Source: Nitrospira sp. ST-bin5 (GTDB taxonomy: Bacteria > Nitrospirota > Nitrospiria > Nitrospirales > Nitrospiraceae). Taken from it: DNA of 64,000 nucleotides. Location: contig MSXN01000021.1 in the NCBI GenBank assembly GCA_002083555.1, forward strand, positions 139,521-203,520. The letters are read 5' to 3'. A model generated the notes under the pieces. That model saw nothing but the letters and a program-made list of their open reading frames with translations, was not told where the DNA came from and ran no database searches. Of the stretch, positions 1-7,977 are shown in pieces. Made by a program: the position numbers and the translations under genes. Position 1 is the first letter of the stretch. Each line of letters starts with the position of its first letter.

Positions 1-675
1 TTCAATGTGGGTGTAGCCCAGGGCTCGGAGCATTCTGACCCCGCCGAGACCCAAGACGACTTCCTGAGCCAGACGGTATCGTTCATCGCCACCATAGAGA
101 TAACCGGTCAGCTCCCGATCGCCGGTCGCGTTCTCTTCGACGTTGGTATCTAAGAGCAGCAAGGGCACCACATAACCCGTGAGGCCGGTGAGGTCATACT
201 GCCATGCCCGAACCACGACGGGGCGGCCTTCAATGGACACGCGAACTGTCAGAGAAAGCAGCCGGGCGAACTGTGAGGGATCCCACTGCACGGGCCGTTC
301 ATACTGCATCCCCCATTCATCCAGGTGCTGCTCGAAATAGCCGCGTCCATAGAGAAGACTGACGGCGACGAGAGGAATTTTGAGATCGGCACAGGAGCGT
401 AACGTGTCACCCGCCAGGACCCCTAAGCCTCCACTATAGGTCGGCATGCCTCCGTCCGCCGCGACTTCCATCGACAAATAGGCGATGCGCCTGGCCACGC
501 CCAGAGCGCCGGGGGCCAATCCTGTCGATCCAGTCGCGTAGCGTTCCGGTGTAGCCAGGAAGGTTTCTTTGCAGAGATCAGAACAGAACCGGAACTCTTG
601 TCCCTGATAGACGACGGAGAGCGTGTTATCAACCGGAATCATCATGCCGCAGACTGGATCTTTCACGGTGTTCAT
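1..675 (-). CDS. YHS domain / alpha-glucan (glycogen) phosphorylase fusion, 3' end outside window
   Basis: Only the first 225 codons are inside the window. Residues 1-48 form a YHS domain: CGM at 9-11 and FCSDLC at 30-35 supply Cys9, Cys31 and Cys35, the usual soft-metal ligands. From about residue 62 the sequence becomes the N-terminus of a GT35 alpha-glucan phosphorylase, with RRIAYLSMEVA and then MPTYSGGLGVLAGDT at 77-91. The family phosphorolytically releases glucose-1-phosphate from alpha-1,4-glucans using PLP; the PLP lysine lies beyond the window. The DUF3417 domain usual at this end of the bacterial subfamily is replaced by the YHS module. Start is the ATG at 675. Its neighbourhood is a copper-resistance block, so a link between metal stress and glycogen use is possible but inferred. 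Confidence 0.85.
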   Translation of the reverse strand, partial: MNTVKDPVCGMMIPVDNTLSVVYQGQEFRFCSDLCKETFLATPERYATGSTGLAPGALGVARRIAYLSMEVAADGGMPTYSGGLGVLAGDTLRSCADLKIPLVAVSLLYGRGYFEQHLDEWGMQYERPVQWDPSQFARLLSLTVRVSIEGRPVVVRAWQYDLTGLTGYVVPLLLLDTNVEENATGDRELTGYLYGGDERYRLAQEVVLGLGGVRMLRALGYTHIE

Positions 676-751
676 CGGTGAGGCACCTTCTTTCTTCGCC
701 CGTACAGAGACCCAACGACGGTGAACCTGTCGACTAGGAGGACATTCGCGC

Positions 752-964
752 CTACCCTCGGAGTACCGTAAGAATCTCTCGCTCCGCGTCGACCCAGTCC
801 TCCACGTCGCACCCTTCCCGGCACCCTCGCTCGAGATAGAGCGCATAGGCCCGCTTCGCGATGCGCTTCTGTAGCTCATCGGATAAGGCCCCCTCTTGGG
901 GGTGATCCTTCTGTGTGGTGACGGCCTTTTCGTCGCGCTTCCCCTTCACCAGTTGCTGCTTCAT
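752..964 (-). CDS. DUF2934-type small protein
   Basis: A 70-residue soluble protein. The second half, from LQKRIAKRAYALYLERG to DVEDWVDAEREIL, matches the DUF2934 pattern: an Ile-Ala-Arg-Ala-Tyr helix, a Gly-containing turn, then a Trp-x-x-Ala-Glu helix. This small family is common in Nitrospirae, Deltaproteobacteria and cyanobacteria and has no defined biochemical role. The N-terminal 25 residues are Lys/Gln-rich and probably disordered. A purine-rich GGGAGGG lies 4 bases before the ATG at 964, which supports the start. It sits 76 bases upstream of the YHS-phosphorylase on the same strand. Confidence 0.75.
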   Translation of the reverse strand: MKQQLVKGKRDEKAVTTQKDHPQEGALSDELQKRIAKRAYALYLERGCREGCDVEDWVDAEREILTVLRG

Positions 965-1192
965 GTCGCCCTCCCTTGCTACTGATATCCAATCGAATGG
1001 TACGTCCTCTTTCCACCGCGCACGGGCCGGCCCTCATCGTTAACTCTTGGCTACCGACACCCAACCGTTGACGTCAATGATCGTATTGTCCCATTTGAAC
1101 TCGTGGCTCACCGCCTTTCACAGAGCGAACAGGATCGAAACGGTCACCAAGCTGAATCTCTTCGCGATATTGGCCTTCATGACACTCTGTGC

Positions 1193-1723
1193 TCATTGTC
1201 CACAGGCTGTGGCGCGCATCCCATTGACATACCGAGAGACGACGGTGACACCCCGAAAGATCAGCGGCGGAAGCACCAGCATCTGGGTCATAGGGACAAG
1301 GCCGATGTTGACGATGGGCACGAGCGGCATCTGTTCACCGTACGTCCACCAGCGCAGCACATGAACGGTGGTCCACTCAATGCCGACGCTGATCGCGCCA
1401 CCGGACGTTAGCATCACAAGGTAGCCTTGGACTCCCGGCTGCTCAAACCATGTTCGGCGACCCAGGGTCATCCAGCCAATGCCAAAGATCACCACAAGGA
1501 ACAGGCCGTCTGCCAGACTCGCAGCCAGACAGAGCCACCACGGAATACTGGCTCCGCCGGAATGACTGTAGAGCGGCGACTGCAGGCGCTCCCAGGGATA
1601 ATTGACCAGGACCGCCACGACAAAAATCATCGTGAGCTGCCGGACTAGATCGCCGCACCAGTGTTCGGACGATGACGCGCTCACGTCTTCTTCGCTCTTC
1701 GCCAAGAGAAGTTCCTGACTCAA
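1193..1723 (-). CDS. Conserved multi-pass membrane protein, function unknown
   Basis: About 176 residues with four hydrophobic segments: around MIFVVAVLVNYPWERLQ, WWLCLAASLADGLFLVVIFG, GYLVMLTSGGAISVGIEW and VPMTQMLVLPPLIF. This looks like a conserved family of inner-membrane proteins of unknown role; I do not recognise a named domain. The frame is open to 1762, but the TTG at 1723 is the better start: it overlaps the TGA stop of the upstream lipoprotein gene and has AGGA six bases before it, which would couple the two genes. An ATG at 1630 would remove the charged N-terminus and is less likely. Neighbours are lipoproteins of the metal-efflux block. Confidence 0.6.
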   Translation of the reverse strand: MSQELLLAKSEEDVSASSSEHWCGDLVRQLTMIFVVAVLVNYPWERLQSPLYSHSGGASIPWWLCLAASLADGLFLVVIFGIGWMTLGRRTWFEQPGVQGYLVMLTSGGAISVGIEWTTVHVLRWWTYGEQMPLVPIVNIGLVPMTQMLVLPPLIFRGVTVVSRYVNGMRATACGQ

Positions 1724-2064
1724 TGTGGTTCCTGCTGCCCACGCAACCTCTCGAGCATCCAATCCTGGAACGCTCGGGGCGCCGCCAGTTCCTGAAAGAC
1801 CGTTCGCTCGAGCGTCGGATGGTGGTGGAGATGTTCAGCCAGGAGCCGCGCGAGCTTTCGATCCCCGTCAGGTCCTTGTCCGAGTTGATGGAGCACCTCG
1901 TGCACAAAGTGCTCATCCTGCGTGCCTCGTGCCACCAGTTGCTCCCGCAAGGCTTGATCTCCCAGGACCCGATCCACCACCGGCGCATCCGCTGGCATCG
2001 TATGGGCACAGGCCGAAAGTCCTAGTACGACTCCAAGCCCCAGCCATCTCGTCAGGTACTGCAT
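1720..2064 (-). CDS. Small lipoprotein, unknown function
   Basis: A 114-residue protein starting at ATG 2064 with AAGGAGG close upstream. The N-terminus is a lipoprotein signal: a Lys/Arg-poor start, a hydrophobic stretch GLGVVLGL, then the lipobox LSAC, so the mature protein should be anchored by the Cys at residue 18. The rest is helical and charged, with repeated Leu-Leu-x-His patterns such as LLAEHLHHHPTLERTVFQEL, and ends in a Gln/His-rich tail. No catalytic motif is visible. The frame extends further upstream, but that part lacks a ribosome site and reads as low-complexity Arg/Ser. It overlaps the next membrane protein gene. Confidence 0.65.
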   Translation of the reverse strand: MQYLTRWLGLGVVLGLSACAHTMPADAPVVDRVLGDQALREQLVARGTQDEHFVHEVLHQLGQGPDGDRKLARLLAEHLHHHPTLERTVFQELAAPRAFQDWMLERLRGQQEPH

Positions 2065-2111
2065 GCTGTCCTCCTTGGGCCATACCCCATGAAACGGCTT
2101 TGCGACGCCAC

Positions 2112-2456
2112 TTACTGAATCATGCCGTGCGGATGCATCGCGCGGTGTTCTTGGGCCAGCGCATCGGCTTCGTCCGCCGCTTTCAGGGTGTTTTGAGCGA
2201 TCGCGCGACAATGCGCGGCATGCTGCTTGGGCTCCGTCTTGCCATGCGGCTCAGAATGTTTGTCGTAGTACTCCGCCGTGGTCTCCCACCGTTTCGCTTT
2301 CTCTCTCAGCTCCTGTGCCTGCTGGGTATAGTACTGAGCCAGGCCGTTATGATCGTTCGCGTTAATCATCCGTTGCGTTGAAGTCTCTGCACAGCCTTGC
2401 AGCACCAGCACGAGCCCGACCGCCAATACCATGGACACCAATCTAGTGCTCAACAT
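2112..2456 (-). CDS. Small His-rich lipoprotein, paralogue of the gene at 2511-2864
   Basis: 114 residues from ATG 2456, which has GAAGGAGG close upstream. The N-terminus is a signal peptide ending in the lipobox LQGC. The mature part contains NDHNGLAQYYTQQAQELREK, a His-rich centre, and then AAHCRAIAQNTLKAADEADA. The same layout recurs in the adjacent protein at 2511-2864, so the two arose by tandem duplication. The conserved His and Cys (xxHC before the last helix) could bind metal, which would suit the copper-efflux context, but no such function is established by sequence alone. Probably faces the periplasm. Confidence 0.65.
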   Translation of the reverse strand: MLSTRLVSMVLAVGLVLVLQGCAETSTQRMINANDHNGLAQYYTQQAQELREKAKRWETTAEYYDKHSEPHGKTEPKQHAAHCRAIAQNTLKAADEADALAQEHRAMHPHGMIQ

Positions 2457-2510
2457 TCCAGCCCTCCTTCGTTGGCAGTGAACCCATGTCACTACGCCCT
2501 GAATCATTTT

Positions 2511-2864
2511 TCACGAATGACTCTTTATGTCTCGATGAGCGGATGCGATTACCTCAGCCTCATCAGCCGCCTTGGTATAGATGGCCGCGAGGGTTTGGCA
2601 GTGCTGGACCATATCGATCTTGTTGGATACAACCCCGAGCGTACTCGGTCCGGGATTCTTCTGATACTCCTCCGCCATCACCAGCATGTCCTTCGCCCGT
2701 TGTCGGAGATGGGCCGACTCCTTCACATACCAGGCTTCCAGTCCTGCGTGGTCGTTCTTGGCAACAAGGTTGCGGGGTGGATCGGCGATTATCGCGCAGG
2801 CCGCGACTGCCAACACGATCAGAGTCCCTACAACATTTGTCAGTATGCTCCACCTCTGTGTCAT
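2511..2864 (-). CDS. Small lipoprotein, paralogue of the gene at 2112-2456
   Basis: 117 residues from ATG 2864, preceded by GGAGAGGAGGG. A hydrophobic segment ending AVAAC looks like a lipoprotein or simple signal peptide. The core shares a pattern with the neighbouring lipoprotein: NDHAGLEAWY, an Arg/Lys helix, AEEYQKNPG, then VQHCQTLAAIYTKAADEAE. The shared NDHxGL...Y and HCxxxA...KAADEA blocks show common descent. The gene lies 54 bases from its paralogue and about 250 bases from the TPR lipoprotein at the end of the efflux operon. Periplasmic location is predicted; the role is unknown. Confidence 0.65.
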   Translation of the reverse strand: MTQRWSILTNVVGTLIVLAVAACAIIADPPRNLVAKNDHAGLEAWYVKESAHLRQRAKDMLVMAEEYQKNPGPSTLGVVSNKIDMVQHCQTLAAIYTKAADEAEVIASAHRDIKSHS

Positions 2865-3110
2865 GATTCCCTCCTCTCCATTTAATAGCACTCATAGCGC
2901 CTTGAGTAGCTGTGCTGCTGACGATTGCGCACCGGGTCAAATTCTTAAAGCCTCCTTCGGGACAGCCGGCTCTCTCCAGTAAAGTGTCACGAGTCTTACT
3001 CGGTCACCACAATCAGCCCTCCTTTGTTGGCAATGGGCCAGTTCACTGTGTTCTTAAAAGGTGGTGCCACTCTCCTCGCCTCCTGCCTGGCGAATGAGTC
3101 ACCTTCCGGC

Positions 3111-3527
3111 CTAGTGGCTGTGCATGTGTCCATCCGACGACATTCCCGAAACTTCCCTGTCCGGAACCTTGACGCCTTTGAGAGGCGGCGCATCCCAAAT
3201 GACCTTGTTCCCAGGCGCCAGATCCGCCGCCTGGATGAAATGCGCGTCACCCTCTTGCATCGCTTTGAGTCGATACAAGGTCATACCTAAGTTGTAGTGC
3301 GCTTCGGCCAACTCCGGAGACGCGGCGATCGCCGCCTTGAAATGTTGTTTCGCACTCTCCCACTGTTGCTGTTGATAGGCCTGGAACCCTTCGTCATTGT
3401 GACGCGCCGCCGCGGCATTCGTGCCGGCGGGCGCGGGCAAGATCATCCGCTTCGGCGCGGATTGGCATCCACTTCCTATGAGCATCCCTGCCAGTACTAC
3501 GATCAGCAGCATGTCTGTGCGCCTCAT
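3111..3527 (-). CDS. TPR-containing lipoprotein
   Basis: 138 residues, starting at ATG 3527 with GGAGG six bases upstream. The signal peptide ends in the lipobox GSGC. Residues 43-105 contain about two tetratricopeptide units, seen in NDEGFQAYQQQQWESAKQHF and AEAHYNLGMTLYRLKAM, so it probably serves as a protein-binding scaffold at the membrane. The C-terminus is short and ends in a His/Met-rich DGHMHSH, a plausible metal ligand set. Only 13 bases separate it from the stop of cusA, so it is likely co-transcribed with the Cus efflux genes. Confidence 0.7.
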   Translation of the reverse strand: MRRTDMLLIVVLAGMLIGSGCQSAPKRMILPAPAGTNAAAARHNDEGFQAYQQQQWESAKQHFKAAIAASPELAEAHYNLGMTLYRLKAMQEGDAHFIQAADLAPGNKVIWDAPPLKGVKVPDREVSGMSSDGHMHSH

Positions 3528-3540
3528 CCCGTTCCTCCAT

Positions 3541-6500
3541 TTAGCTTATAGCCACCTGCACATCCTGTTCCTTCGCTTCCGCGGATAGCCGCATCTGGGT
3601 CTCTCGTTCTTCCTTCCACCACCGCCACATGACATAGACGGGCGGAATGACAAACAGCGTGAGGATCATGGCGGAGAAGACCCCACCGACCTGTGGCGCA
3701 GCGATGCGTTTCATCACATCAGCGCCGGTACCGGTGGCCCACATCACGGGGAATAATCCAATGACATCGACCAGCCCGATCATGGCCATGGGTCGGATGC
3801 GTTCCACCGCCCCACGATGGACGGTCTCGACGAGGTCTTGAAGTGTTCGCAGTCCCCCGGCCTCTTTGCGCCGCTTACAGGCCTCGTCGAGATAGGCCAA
3901 CATCACGGCGCTGGTCTCCGCGGCCGTGCCCACGACCGTGATGAGTCCCACCCACACCGCAATGCTCATGTTGTAGCCTAAGATGGACAGGTACCAAACG
4001 GCGCCCACCAGCGAGAGCGGGACCCCCACCATCACCATGCAGGTTTCTGCGACCGATTGGAACGTGAAATAGAAAATGACGAAAATGATGATGAGCGTCA
4101 ACGGCACGACGAACTTCAGCCGCGCTTTCGCCCGCTCCATGAACTCATATTGACCGGACCAGGCAATCGTATAGCCCGGCGGCAATGCGACGTTGGCTGC
4201 CACCACCCGTTTAAGATCCTCCACGTATCCGCCGACATCACGTCCCGTCATGTCGAGAAAAACGTAGCCAGCCAACATGCCGTTTTCGTCCCGGATCATG
4301 GGTGGACCATTGACGAATCGGAGCGTTGCCAGTTGCGCGAGCGGCACTTGCGCCCCGGTCGGCGTATCCACGAGCACGCGCTTCAACTTTTCAGGATCAT
4401 CCCGCAACTCACGGAGATAACGGACGTTGATCGGATAGCGCTCACGGCCCTCGATCGTGGTGGCAATATTTTCACCCCCGATGGCCGTTTCGATGACCTT
4501 GCCGACATCCATCAGCTTGAGGCCGTAGCGGGCGATCTCGTCACGGTTGATGTCGAAGTCCAGGAAGTAGCCGCCGGACACCCGCTCTGCATAGACGCTC
4601 CGTGTCCCTGGCACGTCTTTGAGCACCATTTCCAGATGTTCACCGATCTGTTCGATCTGTTTGAGGTCGGGACCGAAGATCTTGATCCCTACTGGCGTGC
4701 GGACGCCGGTGGTCAACATGTCGATCCGCGCCTTGATTGGCATGGTCCAGGCGTTCGTCACACCAGGAATCTTGAGCGCACGGTCCATCTCATCCACGAG
4801 TCCTTCATAGCTCAGACCTGGCCGCCACTGGTCTTTCGACTTCAGCGACACCACCACTTCCATCATGCTGAACGGCGCCGGGTCCGTGGAGGTCTCCGCC
4901 CGTCCCGCTTTGCCGAAGACATGCTCCACCTCGGGGAATGATCGAAGCTTCCGGTCCATCATCTGGAGCAATCGACTGGCCTCCGTGACCGAGAGCCCTG
5001 GCAGGGTCGTGGGCATATAGAGGATCGTGCCCTCATACAGAGGCGGCATGAACTCCGACCCCATGCGCTGATAGACGGGGACCATGCTGATCAGGAGTCC
5101 GATGGCGAGGGCCACCACGGTTCCGCGATGCCGTAACGTCCATTTCAACAACGGCGCATAGAGGCGTTGGAGGCTCCGACTCACGGGGTGCCGTTGTTCC
5201 GGAAAGATCTTTCCGCGAATGAAGGTCGGCAAGCAGGCGGGCACCAGGGTAATGGCCAACACCGCGCATATGGCGATCGCGAGATTGTTCGTCCAGGCCA
5301 GCGGCTTGAACATGCGCCCTTCCTGAGATTCGAGGGCAAAGATTGGGATGAACGAAATGGCAATGACGAGGACGGAGGCAAAAATCGGCGGACCGACTTC
5401 CTTGGCGGAATCGATCAGGACTTGAAGCCGTTCGCCGACCTTCCCATCCCGCTCCCACTCCTCCAAACGCTTGTGGGCGTTGTCCACCATCACGATGGCG
5501 GCATCCACCATGTCGCCGATCGCGACGATGATGCCGCCCAGCGACATGATGTTGATGCCAATCTGCATGAGATACATGGGAATGAACGCGATCAGCACTG
5601 CCAACGGAAGGGTCAGGATCGGCACGATCGCGGAGCGGACATGCAGCAAGAAGGCGATAATGAACACGCCCGTCACCATCAGTTCTTCCAGCAGGCTTTC
5701 CTTGGCCGTGGCGATCGATGCGTGGATCAAGTCGCTCCGGTCATAGACCGGGACAACCTTCACGCCTTTTGGCATGGAGGGTTCGAGTTCTTTGAGCTTG
5801 GCTTTGATCCGTTCAATCACGGTCAACGCATTCTCGCCGAACCGCATGACCACGATGCCGCCGGCAACTTCGCCTTGACCGTTGAGCTCCGCCAGCCCGC
5901 GTCGCATGTCCGGCCCGAGCCGGACTGTCGCCACGTCGCGCAATAGAATGGGCGTGCCGTTCTCGTTGACCCCCACGGCGATCTTTTCGATGTCCTCGAC
6001 TTTCTTGATATAGCCTCGCCCACGGACCACGTATTCGATCCCGGAAAACTCCACGACGCGGCCACCCACGTCGTTGTTGCTCTGGCGAATCGTTTCGACA
6101 ATCGACGGAAGGGAGAGCCGATAGGCCTGGACCTTGGTCGGATCCAGATTGACCTGGTACTGCCGGACGAACCCCCCGATACTGGCCACCTCGGCCACGC
6201 CTTCCACGGCCCGCAGCCAGTACTGGAGATACCAATCCTGGAAACTACGCAAGGCGGCGAGATCGTGTTGTCCCGATTCATCCACGAGAGCATATTGGAA
6301 CACCCAGCCGACTCCAGTGGCGTCGGGACCTAGCTGGGGCATCACTCCTTCCGGCATGCGGCCTGAGAGTTGACTCAACCGTTCGAGGATGCGCGACCTG
6401 GCCCAATAAATGTCTGTACCATCCTTAAAGAGAATGTAGACGTAAGAATAGCCGAAGTCCGAGAATCCTCGAACGACGGTGACCTGGGGCGTGGAGAGCA

Positions 6501-6717
6501 GTGCCGTGACGATTGGGTACGTGATCTGATCTTCAACGAGATCAGGCGAGCGTCCCGGCCAGGTGGTATAGACGATGACTTGCGTGTCGGAGATATCCGG
6601 CAGGGCATCGATTGGAGTCTGCCACATCGCCCAGAGTCCGACCGCTGAGAAGGCAAAGACCAGCAGAAAGACAATGAAGCGGTTTCTCGCACTAAACTCG
6701 ATGATCCGTTCGACCAT
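3541..6717 (-). CDS. cusA: CusA-type heavy-metal RND efflux pump, inner-membrane subunit
   Basis: 1058 residues, normal for HME-RND transporters. It is the proton-driven trimeric pump of a tripartite system exporting Cu(I)/Ag(I). The N-terminal transmembrane helix (FIVFLLVFAFSAVGLWAM), two large periplasmic loops and the second helix block are all present. The HME signature in TM4 reads GDMVDAAIVMVDNAHKRLE. The three methionines that bind copper in E. coli CusA have equivalents here in LYMPTTLPG, FSMMEV and RIDMLTTGV, which argues for Cu/Ag rather than Co/Zn/Cd. It starts six bases after the stop of the fusion-protein gene; with no strong ribosome site, coupling is likely. The C-terminus extends into the cytoplasm as a charged tail. 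Confidence 0.93.
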   Translation of the reverse strand: MVERIIEFSARNRFIVFLLVFAFSAVGLWAMWQTPIDALPDISDTQVIVYTTWPGRSPDLVEDQITYPIVTALLSTPQVTVVRGFSDFGYSYVYILFKDGTDIYWARSRILERLSQLSGRMPEGVMPQLGPDATGVGWVFQYALVDESGQHDLAALRSFQDWYLQYWLRAVEGVAEVASIGGFVRQYQVNLDPTKVQAYRLSLPSIVETIRQSNNDVGGRVVEFSGIEYVVRGRGYIKKVEDIEKIAVGVNENGTPILLRDVATVRLGPDMRRGLAELNGQGEVAGGIVVMRFGENALTVIERIKAKLKELEPSMPKGVKVVPVYDRSDLIHASIATAKESLLEELMVTGVFIIAFLLHVRSAIVPILTLPLAVLIAFIPMYLMQIGINIMSLGGIIVAIGDMVDAAIVMVDNAHKRLEEWERDGKVGERLQVLIDSAKEVGPPIFASVLVIAISFIPIFALESQEGRMFKPLAWTNNLAIAICAVLAITLVPACLPTFIRGKIFPEQRHPVSRSLQRLYAPLLKWTLRHRGTVVALAIGLLISMVPVYQRMGSEFMPPLYEGTILYMPTTLPGLSVTEASRLLQMMDRKLRSFPEVEHVFGKAGRAETSTDPAPFSMMEVVVSLKSKDQWRPGLSYEGLVDEMDRALKIPGVTNAWTMPIKARIDMLTTGVRTPVGIKIFGPDLKQIEQIGEHLEMVLKDVPGTRSVYAERVSGGYFLDFDINRDEIARYGLKLMDVGKVIETAIGGENIATTIEGRERYPINVRYLRELRDDPEKLKRVLVDTPTGAQVPLAQLATLRFVNGPPMIRDENGMLAGYVFLDMTGRDVGGYVEDLKRVVAANVALPPGYTIAWSGQYEFMERAKARLKFVVPLTLIIIFVIFYFTFQSVAETCMVMVGVPLSLVGAVWYLSILGYNMSIAVWVGLITVVGTAAETSAVMLAYLDEACKRRKEAGGLRTLQDLVETVHRGAVERIRPMAMIGLVDVIGLFPVMWATGTGADVMKRIAAPQVGGVFSAMILTLFVIPPVYVMWRWWKEERETQMRLSAEAKEQDVQVAIS

Positions 6718-6723
6718 GGACGG

Positions 6724-7977
6724 TTAATCCTTCATCTTCATGCCCGGCATGCCACCCATGCCTTCGACCACGGACTTGAGCCGGCTTTCGCTGTCGATCA
6801 GAAAATTGGCCGAGGTCACCACATGCTCACCTTCTTTCAGTCCCTCCAACACTTCCGTCCATTCGCCGGTCTTCACCCCGGTCTTGATCAGGCGCGGCTC
6901 CAACTTGCCTCCGCCGTGATGCAGAAACACGACTTGCTTCTGCCCGGATTCGATGATGGCTTCTTGCGGGATCGCGAGTCGTGTGCCCAGGCTGACCCGC
7001 AGTTCCACGTTGGCATACATGTCCGGCTTGAGCATTTCACCACGGTTGTTGAGTTCGAACCGCACCTTTGCCGTGCGGGTCTTCGGGTCTAAGGTGGGAT
7101 AGATGAAGCTCACGTGTCCGGTCAGGACCGTGCTCGGATCATAGGACAGGGTGACGGCCGCCTGCTGCCCCGCTTTGACGAATGACAGCTCGTATTCGTA
7201 AATGTCTGCCAGGATCCAGATATGCGAAAGATCCGCAATCGTGTAGAGTTCCTGGCCGGGATCCACATGCGCCCCGGCAAGAGCCTCCTTCTTGATGACC
7301 GTGCCAGTGATAGGCGAATGGATCGGCAAGGCCTTGAGCACCTTCCCGGTCTTTTCGAGTTCGCGAACGTGATCGGCCGTGATATCCCAGAGCTGAAAGC
7401 GGCGCTTGGTCGCTTCCAGCAGGTCCTGTGAACCCCGCGCCACTTCCGGAAACTCACTCCCCCCCATTTGCTTGCGGCCTTGCAATGCCAGGAGATACTC
7501 CTCCTGAGTGGCGACCAGATCGGGGCTGTAGATCGTGAAGAGCTGCTGCGCTTTCTTGACATGATCTCCTGTCGCACTGACGAACAGCCGCTCGATCCAC
7601 CCGTGAAACTTGATCGTGACTTTGGCCAGCTTACGCTCATCCACGGCAACGCGCCCGACGGTCCGGATGATCTTTTCCAGAGGACGACGCGCCACCGGCT
7701 CATACTTCACGCCGATCGTTTGAAGGCGTTCCGGTGCAATGGTCACGATGCCTGGCACACCTTCAGACTCGAGGGGAGTCTCTGGTCCAACCGCTTCTTC
7801 CACCGGGGCCGGCTTCCGCTGTTGCTCCTTTCCCATCCCCGGCATATCCATCCCGGCCATCTCGTCCTGTCGGGAATCCGCCGGTGGCAGCACCACCGGC
7901 CTCGCCATTAGCCAGACGAATGCGACAGCAGCTATGACCAGGACCGCTGCCATACCGATGACACGCTGACAAGTCAT
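6724..7977 (-). CDS. cusB: CusB-type periplasmic membrane-fusion (adaptor) protein
   Basis: 417 residues. An N-terminal hydrophobic anchor (VLVIAAVAFVWLMA) is followed by a Met-rich segment, MAGMDMPGMG, likely a copper-binding site. Next come the barrel and lipoyl-hairpin parts (VTIKFHGWIERLFV, YSPDLVATQEEYLLAL, then HSPITGTVIKKEALAGAHV) and the beta-barrel and membrane-proximal domains. The C-terminus ends in a second Met-rich run, MGGMPGMKMKD, which would also bind metal. The protein links CusA to the outer-membrane channel and hands metal to CusA. Its start overlaps the stop of cusC by four bases (7974-7977), and cusA follows after six bases, so cusCBA is one operon. Confidence 0.92.
   Translation of the reverse strand: MTCQRVIGMAAVLVIAAVAFVWLMARPVVLPPADSRQDEMAGMDMPGMGKEQQRKPAPVEEAVGPETPLESEGVPGIVTIAPERLQTIGVKYEPVARRPLEKIIRTVGRVAVDERKLAKVTIKFHGWIERLFVSATGDHVKKAQQLFTIYSPDLVATQEEYLLALQGRKQMGGSEFPEVARGSQDLLEATKRRFQLWDITADHVRELEKTGKVLKALPIHSPITGTVIKKEALAGAHVDPGQELYTIADLSHIWILADIYEYELSFVKAGQQAAVTLSYDPSTVLTGHVSFIYPTLDPKTRTAKVRFELNNRGEMLKPDMYANVELRVSLGTRLAIPQEAIIESGQKQVVFLHHGGGKLEPRLIKTGVKTGEWTEVLEGLKEGEHVVTSANFLIDSESRLKSVVEGMGGMPGMKMKD

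Noticed and set aside
4057..4941. Long open frame (294 codons) on the plus strand
   Set aside because: It is antisense to cusA, has His/Arg/Asp-rich shadow composition and no ribosome site; cusA is clearly the real gene.
5167..5946. Second long plus-strand frame (259 codons) opposite cusA
   Set aside because: Same reasons: antisense shadow of a high-GC gene with no domain-like pattern.
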